Shown here piece by piece: positions 22,184 to 28,686 of a stretch of 64,000 bases of DNA (within the stretch, counting starts at the first letter, position 1; each line of letters starts with the position of its first letter). A model generated the notes under the pieces. That model was not told the origin of the DNA and made no database searches. It was given only the letters and a program-made list of their open reading frames with translations. This stretch comes from Candidatus Leptovillus gracilis. GTDB lineage: Bacteria > Chloroflexota > Anaerolineae > Promineifilales > Promineifilaceae. The stretch covers positions 124,001-188,000 of the forward strand of contig JADJXA010000005.1 in assembly GCA_016716065.1 (NCBI GenBank), given 5' to 3'. The position numbers were made by a program, and so were the translations under genes.

Positions 22184-23585
22184 CAGCAGTTCTCAATCTG
22201 AAATTAAATGAAAGAATCAAGGGGATAACTCCAACCCATCTATCATAAAAGCAAACAAGGCATCCCAACTATCGAAAACGATATAGCGAGTTAAGGCTTT
22301 GAGATCATTGAAAAAGTCGCCGTACAACTAACGTATCTCGTAAGAGACGATAAGCCTTGTTGAGCAAGTGCTGGGCTGTATGAGTCAGAAAAGCCAGAAT
22401 ATTGAGCGAGAAAAGACATTAGACAAATGATTCAGCCCATGACCAAAATTGTGTTCTAGATTGTAACCTTTGGTCTTGAGGACATTGATGTTTTCATTTT
22501 CAACCTTCCAGCGTGTACGCCCCTCTTAGCTAAAGAAGTCACATTCTTGAGCGTGACCTGATGGCTGGTAATCCAAGCATTATGAAAGATCTGTTCGCCA
22601 GTGCCTTCATGGGTAATGGTTAACTCTAACCAGTTGACCAACATAGCATCCTCGCCCGCCCGTAAGGGTATCTGGTTGACAAAGCGATAGGACCAGATTT
22701 CCCATGTCGGCCATTCCAAAAGCGTTCTTGCATGGTCTCTAAACCCGCGACACCAGCCAGAGAGTCTACCCATTGATAAAGGTGGGATGGGAATCAGGTT
22801 TGCAGACAAAGATAAAGAATTGTTGATAGGTTTGGTCAATTAACTGACACAGCGGCTGGTTAGCGTACAAATCATCACCCAGAAAGGTCACACTTTGGGC
22901 CTCAACTGACCCTGATGCTGCCTTAACCAGCGCTTAACGCTCGTTCACAATCTTGCTTCTCATGTCCATCTTGAGGCACAATAAACTCTGGTGGTAGTGA
23001 TAGGACATGGGGCGAATCAGGTTTGACGATGACGGGCATAATGGCACTGTGATAATAGTGGGTTGTGCCGTTGCGGTCTGGCGTGTGCTAACTTATCACA
23101 ATGGATTTTTCTGAGGAATGAAAGACAACTCCATCAAGGGATCAGATAAGTGCTTTTATAATCCTGAAAGTTACAAACAACCACTTTGCTTTAATTCCCA
23201 TGAATCCAAGAGAAATCTCCATGAAAGTGGTCAGGTGTCACTGGGTCTAGCAAGTTTCGTATCTGATTGTCACTGGGTATCTTGCTGACGCCAAACAAAG
23301 TTCCTGCGTTGTCTTGACCTTTACGTTGGTTCTATCCCGCTGGTGGGCTAAAATGAAGCGATTGCATAAAAAGACGCTGTAGGCTGACAACGCAGCATCG
23401 GCTACCTCGTATTTAGTGTTGTTTTGGGTTTCCGGTAGTCTGGCAACTTGCGCCAGGATTCTTGAAAATGTTCCATGATTTTATCTAGTGATAGTGCGTG
23501 GCTCATGTTTTCTCCTTTGGGCAAATGCCTGACACTATCACTTTTTGCCCTTCATGTCACTAGTTTTTCAGATTGAGAACTGCTG
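22184..23585. mobile_element. Insertion sequence with intact ends and decayed transposase (IS4-like)
   Basis: CAGCAGTTCTCAATCTGAAA at 22184-22203 and its exact complement at 23566-23585 are 20-bp terminal inverted repeats. They are flanked by a perfect 9-bp direct repeat TTTGGTGAC (22175-22183 and 23586-23594), the target duplication. Length is 1402 bp. The element split the region between the divergent TadZ-like and HPt genes. Confidence 0.92.
22217..23506 (-). pseudogene. Transposase pseudogene (DDE, IS4-like)
   Basis: From ATG at 23506 (AAAGGAG upstream) the reading starts MSHALSLDKIMEHFQESW and then needs several frame changes. Recognisable pieces follow in order: YEVADAALSAYSVFFMQS, FGVSKIPSDNQIRNLLDPV, a middle with stops, FVCKPDSHP, VNQIPLRAGEDAMLVNWLEL, ITHEGTGEQIFHNAWITSH, NLEHNFGHG and FDSWDALFAFMIDGLELSP before the stop at 22217. 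The order matches a DDE transposase family common in Chloroflexota and cyanobacteria. At least five frameshifts or stops are present, so it cannot work; movement in trans by another copy remains possible because the ends are intact. Confidence 0.88.
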
Positions 23586-23661
23586 TTTGGTGACAGGGCA
23601 AACGGCCGTTTCCTATGTTACAATGCAACATAGAACCATTGCTTGCAATGCGAGGTGCGAC

Positions 23662-24156
23662 ATGGAAATGAGAGAAGACAGGCATAAACAAACGAGAATA
23701 CGAGCAACGGCCGTTACGCCAATCGCTGCCACTCCCGGCAAACACCTGGGTCTGGCCTTCCCCCTCTCCAATTCAGACCAACTAAAACCGCTGCAGCAGT
23801 TCCCCCCCATCATTCACGACGACAACTGGCCCATCAACTACGATTTTGTCCACGCCCACCTCGGATCGCTCATGGAAGAGTTAATGCCCGAACTCATACA
23901 AACCTTCTTTGAAGATGGGCTGTTTCGCCTGGTTCAATTACAAACATCCGTAAGAAGCAGCGACTGGCAACAAATCTGGAAAACCGCCCACTCCCTCAAG
24001 GGCAGCAGCGCCACGTTAGGCATGTTGGGCCTCTCCAATTTATGCCTACGACTGGAGTCGGCCGCCAAATATCAAGACTGGGACGTTATTTATCCACTTG
24101 CCACACAGCTACACACCGAATTTATGCAAATACAACTCTCTCTAACCACCCCCTAA
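23662..24156 (+). CDS. HPt-domain phosphotransfer protein
   Basis: 164 residues from ATG at 23662 (GAGGTG five bases upstream). A longer frame from 23545 would begin inside the IS and is not credible. The C-terminal ~100 residues are an HPt four-helix bundle with the phospho-accepting His110 in TAHSLKGSSATLGM. The N-terminal 50 residues are basic and look unstructured. HPt proteins pass phosphate between receivers. The closest receiver is in the divergent TadZ-like protein, separated only by the IS. An inverted repeat CTATGTT/AACATAG (23613-23633) before the gene may be an operator. Confidence 0.85.
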   Translation: MEMREDRHKQTRIRATAVTPIAATPGKHLGLAFPLSNSDQLKPLQQFPPIIHDDNWPINYDFVHAHLGSLMEELMPELIQTFFEDGLFRLVQLQTSVRSSDWQQIWKTAHSLKGSSATLGMLGLSNLCLRLESAAKYQDWDVIYPLATQLHTEFMQIQLSLTTP

Positions 24157-24259
24157 ACCCAACAAGAAAGAGCTTGAATGACATAGCGAGCAGCGGGTGG
24201 CAAGCAGCAAGTCCATAGTGAAAACCTGCTACTCGCCACCATGCCCATCCCACACCATC
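24157..24259. repeat. Degenerate period-7 tract (GCGAGCA/GCAAGCA units)
   Basis: Between converging genes, units GCGAGCA, GCGGGTG, GCAAGCA, GCAAGTC are followed by a partly complementary stretch CTGCTACTCGCCACC. It may act as a terminator for both. Confidence 0.5.
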
Positions 24260-25470
24260 TCAGTAAATCGGCAAAGACGAATCAACTTCTTTGGCCCACC
24301 GGTTAATCCCGCCATCCAGATTCCACAGCTTCTTAAAGCCGTGCCGTTGCAGTTCCTCCACGATGGCGGCGCTGCGTACCCCGGTCCGGCATTGCACCAC
24401 AATCTCCTGGGCGCTGTCCAATTCGCCCAGGTGGTCCAGCACTTGCCCTTTCGGAATCAGCCGCGCACCGAGGTGGCTGAGATTCGAGATTTCCCATTCA
24501 TGCGGTTCGCGCACATCCAAAATAAACAGGTTCTCGCCTGCGTCCAGGCGAGCTTTCAGCTGCGCGGGGTTGATCTGGCGCACGCTGTCCGCGCTTCCCT
24601 CATTGCCGCCATACAGGCTGTGGTCGTGGGCCGGCATCCCGCAAAACTGCTCATAATCAATCAGTTCGGTGATGGTGGGATTGGGGCCGCACACCGGGCA
24701 GGATGGATTTTTACGCAGTTTGACTTCGGTAAATTCCATGTTCAGGGCGTCGTACAGCAGCAAACGGCCGATCATGCTCTCGCCAATGCCCAGGATGAGC
24801 TTGATAGCTTCCGTAGCCTGCATCGCCCCCACCGTGCCCGGCAAAATGCCCAAAACACCGCCTTCGGCACAGCTTGGCACAAGGCCAGGTGGCGGCGGCT
24901 CCGGGAAAAGACAGCGGTAACACGGCCCTTCCCTGGCGTAAAAAACCGAAAGCTGTCCTTCGAAGCGGAAGATGCTGCCGTAGACGTTAGGCTTACCCAA
25001 CAGCACACAGGCGTCGTTGGTCAGGTAGCGCGTCGGGAAGTTGTCGGTCCGTCTATGATCACGTCGTAAGGCGCAAAAATTGCCAGCGCGTTGGCCGACG
25101 TGAGCGGAACCTGATAGGTATCTACCTGGACGTGGGGGTTGATGTCCAAAATGCGCGCTTTGGCGCTTTCCAACTTCGGCCGACCGACGTCTTTGGTTCC
25201 GTGAATGATTTGGCGCTGTAAGTTGGTGGTATCCACCACGTCATAATCCACCAGACCAATGCGGCCGACACCGGCAGCCGCCAGATACATTGCCAGCGGC
25301 GAGCCTAATCCGCCCGCGCCAATTAGCAGCACGCTGGCCGCTTTGAGTTTCTTTTGCCCGCTCATGCCCACTTCTGGCATGATAAGGTGGCGGCTGTAGC
25401 GCTGCACTTCTTCGTGCGACAATTCGATGTCCGCCAATGCCTGCGGGTTGATCTGTTCTGTGAGTATCAT
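24260..25470 (-). pseudogene. moeZ: MoeB/MoeZ-type sulfur-carrier adenylyltransferase with rhodanese domain, frameshifted
   Basis: Two frames together make one ~400-residue MoeBR/MoeZ protein. The first (25470 to ~25050) has the E1-like ATP site GAGGLGSP at 51-58 and VDYDVVDTTNLQRQI. The second resumes at TDNFPTRYLTNDACVL in another frame, followed by zinc-binding CYRC and CPVC, and a C-terminal rhodanese with active Cys in VVQCRTGVRSA. A single base is missing in the codon after DVIID (about 25049-25053). The enzyme adenylates the C-terminus of a ThiS/MoaD-like carrier and loads sulfur on it; here the carrier is CysO. It is either a recent pseudogene or a sequence error, because both parts are otherwise well conserved. 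Confidence 0.85.
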
Positions 25471-25501
25471 TGTTTCTCCAGGTTGGAAGGGTGTTCAGTG
25501 T

Positions 25502-25921
25502 TCAGTGTACACTGAACACTGTCTTAATCTGCTGCTGTAACTTATGGACCGGGGTCAGGCCGTAGTTGATTTCGCGGACCTGCCCGGCGGCGTCGAGCAG
25601 CATGGTGGTGGGCAGGGTCATGACGCCATAGCGCTGGGCCTGATCGGGCTGCTCGTCTACGTTGATACTGTGGAGGGTGAAACGGCCGTTCCCGACCGCC
25701 TCCTCCGCCATCACCTGTTCCAGATACCGGGCCTGTGTGGGGCAAACAGCGCAGGTGTCGCTGCGAAAGTAGAGCAGCGTGGGCCGGGCGATGATTGGCT
25801 CAGCCAATATTCGGCGGTTCACGCGCCGCGTATGCGCCTGCTTAAAAGCGGTAAAGGCCCCAGTGCCCACCAACGCTAACATTAAAACCACCAGTAAGCG
25901 TTCCCAAATCATAGTCGTCAT
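25502..25921 (-). CDS. Membrane-anchored thioredoxin-like protein
   Basis: 139 residues. N-terminal membrane helix at 8-25, then a thioredoxin fold with Cys57-x-x-Cys60 (CAVC), the cis-proline segment VMTLPTTMLLD, and a shortened end. Outward-facing thioredoxins reduce or exchange disulfides or sulfur. Here it stands between DUF4395 and moeZ in the CysO operon, a frequent DUF4395-thioredoxin pairing. The last residues (KTVFSVH) are encoded by the period-7 GTGTTCA tract that follows (25488-25522), so the C-terminus was reshaped by the repeat. Confidence 0.8.
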   Translation of the reverse strand: MTTMIWERLLVVLMLALVGTGAFTAFKQAHTRRVNRRILAEPIIARPTLLYFRSDTCAVCPTQARYLEQVMAEEAVGNGRFTLHSINVDEQPDQAQRYGVMTLPTTMLLDAAGQVREINYGLTPVHKLQQQIKTVFSVH

Positions 25922-25945
25922 CCATCAAACGTTAATCGTCAATCG

Positions 25946-26395
25946 TCAATTTGAGCTAAGAGGGCTGTGGGCAAAGCCCGGCACACCCAGGCGGTTCAGT
26001 TGATAGTACACAAAACAGCCGGCGCAAAAGCCCAGAAACAGGTTCAGCGCCGCCAGAACCACGACCACTCCAGCCAACGCCCAACCGATGAACGACTGCC
26101 CGGCCAGCAGGGCGATGACCGCCAGGGCCACGACCACGCCGCCAAAACCTTGGGCAAAGCGGTGGGGTTCCGGGTTGTCGGCGATGACGTGGGGTCTGAC
26201 CAGACCGGCCGGCTGGAGCAGGTGTTGGTAAACGCGCTTAAAGAGGGAGAGTGTGGGCACGGCCGTTCCCAACAGCATCACCATCCCTACAAACGCCACC
26301 AGCCAGACACTATTCAGCACATAAGCCAGCAGCAGCAAGCCAATAATAAACGCCTGATTCGCTTTTAGAGCAGATTGATCTACTTTTCGGTCCAT
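25946..26395 (-). CDS. DUF4395 membrane protein
   Basis: 149 residues from ATG at 26395 (GGAGAAAACC upstream). The 22-residue extension of the longer frame is made of repeat sequence and is unlikely to be translated. Four membrane segments (about 14-32, 34-50, 87-105, 110-130) and a CxxC motif near the end (FCAGCFVYYQL) are the hallmarks of DUF4395, often beside thioredoxin-like proteins. It is thought to take part in thiol or sulfur handling, but no reaction is established. The stop codon TGA is the first part of a TTGACGA period-7 tract (25925-25950). Confidence 0.8.
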   Translation of the reverse strand: MDRKVDQSALKANQAFIIGLLLLAYVLNSVWLVAFVGMVMLLGTAVPTLSLFKRVYQHLLQPAGLVRPHVIADNPEPHRFAQGFGGVVVALAVIALLAGQSFIGWALAGVVVVLAALNLFLGFCAGCFVYYQLNRLGVPGFAHSPLSSN

Positions 26396-26400
26396 GGTTT

Positions 26401-26482
26401 TCTCCAGTTGATAGTGGGTAGTGGATAGTGGGTAGTTGTTAGCGGTAGGTTTCACTCCCAACTAACAACTCCCAACTATCAA
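26401..26482. repeat. Period-7 inverted repeat overlapping the cysO stop
   Basis: GATAGTG/GGTAGTG units (26409-26448) face CACTCCC/AACTAAC/AACTATC units (26452-26482). On the minus strand these encode the last residues of CysO after its Gly-Gly and supply its stop codon. Confidence 0.8.
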
Positions 26483-26752
26483 ACTCCCTCCCGCAATTGA
26501 GGGAATAATCATCAAGGTGTCGGTAGGGGCAACGGCCGTTGCCGCCCCTTGCAAATGGCGCACGTCTTCTTCATTGAGGTACACGTTCACAAAACTGCGC
26601 AGCATGTCACCCTCAAACAGATGCGGGCGCAGGTCGGGGAACTGCGCCGTCAGATCGGCCAACGCCGACCCCACCGTGCCGCCATTGACGGTGACTTTGC
26701 TGTTGTTGCCGGTATACGGCCGTAATGGGGTAGGAATACGAATGGTTGCCAT
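26462..26752 (-). CDS. cysO: CysO/ThiS/MoaD-type sulfur carrier with a seven-residue tail after Gly-Gly
   Basis: 96 residues from ATG at 26752 (GGAGG upstream). Beta-grasp ubiquitin-like fold: MATIRIPTPLRPYTG, VGSALADLTAQFPDL, FVNVYLNEEDVRHL and the end TLMIIPSIAGG. In this family the terminal Gly-Gly is adenylated by MoeZ, loaded as a thiocarboxylate and used by CysM to make cysteine. Here Gly88-Gly89 is followed by SLIVGSC, seven extra residues encoded by a period-7 repeat. The carrier should therefore be inactive until trimmed, perhaps by the JAMM protease encoded next door, as described for QbsE/QbsD. Neighbours mec and cysM support the pathway. Confidence 0.88.
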   Translation of the reverse strand: MATIRIPTPLRPYTGNNSKVTVNGGTVGSALADLTAQFPDLRPHLFEGDMLRSFVNVYLNEEDVRHLQGAATAVAPTDTLMIIPSIAGGSLIVGSC

Positions 26753-26820
26753 GAAATAAAATCCTCCGTTAGATGGTTGGTTTGTTGGATTAGCTGCAAC
26801 CTGGCAGCCATCCAACCAAT

Positions 26821-27249
26821 TTATGTTAAAACAATTACCTCTTCCACAAAACCCGACCGGTCGGCCAACAACTGCCACGATTGGCTGTACGTCGCTTCAC
26901 CTTCCCAGACTTGGGTGATAAGGTAGGAATAGCCCGACCAGGCTGCCCAGGCCAGGTCGCGCGGCGAGGCCACCGGCGGATGGTCGGGATGGCTGTGGAA
27001 AACGCCAATCACGTCCAGGTCACGCCGCATCGCTTCCATCTCCGCTTGCAGCATGTGGTCGGCGGAAATTTGGAAGCGGATTGGTTTTTCGGTTTCCATC
27101 GGCCAGGTATTGGCCGTCGGCACGATGGCCTCCACGATGTTGGCATCGTTTTCGGCTCGTCCCAGCAGCAATCCGCAGCCTTCAAACGGGTACGATTGTG
27201 CGCCGTGGGCTTTGATTTGGTCGTGTACGGATTTGGTTAGTTGAAGCAT
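26821..27249 (-). CDS. mec: JAMM/Mov34 metallopeptidase (Mec-like)
   Basis: 142 residues, a complete JAMM domain: Glu23 in PFEGCGLLLG, His85-x-His87 (FHSHPD), Ser95 and Asp98 in PPVASPRDLA. In Mycobacterium the homologue Mec removes cysteine from the CysO-Cys adduct. In related systems JAMM enzymes also trim residues after Gly-Gly. Both roles fit here. It lies between cysM (6-base gap) and cysO, all leftward. Confidence 0.92.
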   Translation of the reverse strand: MLQLTKSVHDQIKAHGAQSYPFEGCGLLLGRAENDANIVEAIVPTANTWPMETEKPIRFQISADHMLQAEMEAMRRDLDVIGVFHSHPDHPPVASPRDLAWAAWSGYSYLITQVWEGEATYSQSWQLLADRSGFVEEVIVLT

Positions 27250-27255
27250 GATAGG

Positions 27256-28224
27256 TTAATCATTCCAGAAGCGTTCGCTCAGATATTTGAAACCGCCGTC
27301 CGGCAGCACCGTCACAATGGTCCCGGCTTCCAGGTTCTGGCCAATGGCCGCAGCCGCCCAAACCGCCGCCGCCGCCGAAACACCCACAAACACACCCTCC
27401 TGCCGCGCCAGGAAGCGGGCCATTTGGTAAGCCTCTTCGGTGCGCACCGGGCGCACATCATCAGCCAGGGATTCATCGTAAATGCCCGGTTTGATGGCTG
27501 TAGGCATATGCTTCAGCCCTTCCAGGCCGTTGAACGGGCTGTCGGGCTGCACGGCGTGGGCCAGGATGGCCGGATTCAGCTCTTTCAGGCGGCGCATCGT
27601 GCCCATAAACGTGCCCGATGTGCCCATCCCGGCGACAAAATGGGTGATGGTCCCATCGGTTTGCCGCCAGATTTCGTTGGCGGTGGTCAGGTAATGGGCG
27701 CGCCAGTTGGCCGGATTGTCATATTGGCGGGCATAAAACAGGCTGGGGTCGGCCGCCGCCAATCGCCGCGCCTCCTCTAATGCACCATCAGAGCCATCCA
27801 TCGGGTCGGTGAAGATGAGTTCCGCGCCATAAGCGCGCAAGATGCCCAATCGCTCTGGGCTGACGTTTCGCGGCACAACGAGTTTCACCCGGTAGCCCCG
27901 CGCCGCGCCGAGCATAGCGTAGGCGATGCCCGTATTGCCAGAGGTGGAATCCAGCAGCGTCATACCGGAACGCAGGCTGCCCTCCTGTTCGGCCACGCGG
28001 ATGATGTGCCAGGCGGCGCGATCTTTCACGGAGCCGCCAGGATTAAACCATTCCGCTTTGGCAAACAAGGAAACATGCGGGGAGAGTCCATGGGCAACGG
28101 CCGTGCGCGATAAATCCAGCAAAGGCGTATTGCCGATCAGTTCTTCGAGACGTTGGGCCTGGGTTTGGGGCCTGGCAGATTTGGTTTTAGGACGATAAAC
28201 AGGTTGATAAGCAGGTGATAACAT
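27256..28224 (-). CDS. cysM: Cysteine synthase, CysM-type (probably CysO-dependent)
   Basis: 322 residues, fold-type II PLP enzyme with Lys67 in NPGGSVKDRAA, STSGNTGIA near 93, GMGTSGT near 195 and the end LPDGGFKYLSERFW. The C-terminal GG(F/W)KYLS resembles Mycobacterium CysM, which joins O-phosphoserine with CysO thiocarboxylate. First gene of the mec-cysO operon, so the same chemistry is likely. A ~30-residue N-terminal extension rich in Lys/Gln precedes the core. The 5' region carries a promoter and a long structured leader. Confidence 0.9.
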   Translation of the reverse strand: MLSPAYQPVYRPKTKSARPQTQAQRLEELIGNTPLLDLSRTAVAHGLSPHVSLFAKAEWFNPGGSVKDRAAWHIIRVAEQEGSLRSGMTLLDSTSGNTGIAYAMLGAARGYRVKLVVPRNVSPERLGILRAYGAELIFTDPMDGSDGALEEARRLAAADPSLFYARQYDNPANWRAHYLTTANEIWRQTDGTITHFVAGMGTSGTFMGTMRRLKELNPAILAHAVQPDSPFNGLEGLKHMPTAIKPGIYDESLADDVRPVRTEEAYQMARFLARQEGVFVGVSAAAAVWAAAAIGQNLEAGTIVTVLPDGGFKYLSERFWND

Positions 28225-28476
28225 TTCGGTGTGATCCTAAAGTAACTTTGGGGTGGAGTCGGGATAGACTCCAGGCAACAAAAACGGCCGTCGCCAGCCA
28301 CACAACAAAGCAAATTACGTTGCTTTGCGAGGGCAGCTACGGCCGTTCGTCAGTTACTTTAGCCTGAAACGAAGGTCGTTAGCGCCCTCGCTTCATACAC
28401 CTGCAATGATTCCGGTTCATATCCTTAACCTTATCGAGAATTATTATCAGTTTTGTGATAAAAACATCTATTGGCG
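28225..28476 (-). promoter_or_regulatory. Structured leader of the cysM operon, possible cis-regulatory RNA
   Basis: A ~245-base untranslated leader between the promoter at 28477-28504 and the cysM start. Complementary pairs: 28353-28363 with 28237-28247 (perfect 11 bp), GCCCTCGC 28384-28391 with GCGAGGGC 28328-28335, an AAAGCAA/TTGCTTT hairpin near 28310-28330 and GGAGTC/GACTCC near 28255-28272. The first two cross, so they could be alternatives. No known T-box, S-box or other class was recognised, and there is no T run that would make a terminator. Confidence 0.45.
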
Positions 28477-28504
28477 AGTATAACAAAGGCGATCATGATG
28501 TCAA
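28477..28504 (-). promoter_or_regulatory. Promoter of the cysM operon
   Basis: On the minus strand TTGACA (28504-28499) and TATACT (28482-28477) are 16 bases apart. Both hexamers are near consensus. Confidence 0.65.
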
Positions 28505-28560
28505 GTAAACAAAGGATTAAAAATCCGGCCCATTAAATTGGACACATGCGATAAAGATAC

Positions 28561-28644
28561 TCAGTAGATCGAAACGGAGCGCGGGCATCTTGCCCGCATT
28601 GGCAGGCGAGACGCCTGCGCTCCCAAATCAGTTCGATCTACTGA
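28561..28644. repeat. Nested palindromic (REP/MITE-like) element
   Basis: Outer arms TCAGTAGATCGAA (28561-28573) and TTCGATCTACTGA (28632-28644) match perfectly over 13 bp. Inside are GGAGCG/CGCTCC (28576-28581/28618-28623) and two small hairpins, GCGGGCA-TCT-TGCCCGC (28581-28597) and GCAGGCG-AGA-CGCCTGC (28602-28618). The fold is a cruciform with two arms. Confidence 0.8.
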
Positions 28645-28686
28645 TACTGCGAGAAGGGTAGTTCTTACCCGCCGCAAGGGACTGAC

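Noticed and set aside
23545..23661. N-terminal extension of the HPt protein from 23545
   Set aside because: It would be translated from the end of the IS and across its target duplication; the ribosome site stands before 23662.
28225..28476. T-box or SAM riboswitch before cysM
   Set aside because: No T-box antiterminator sequence, specifier-loop pattern or S-box core was found.
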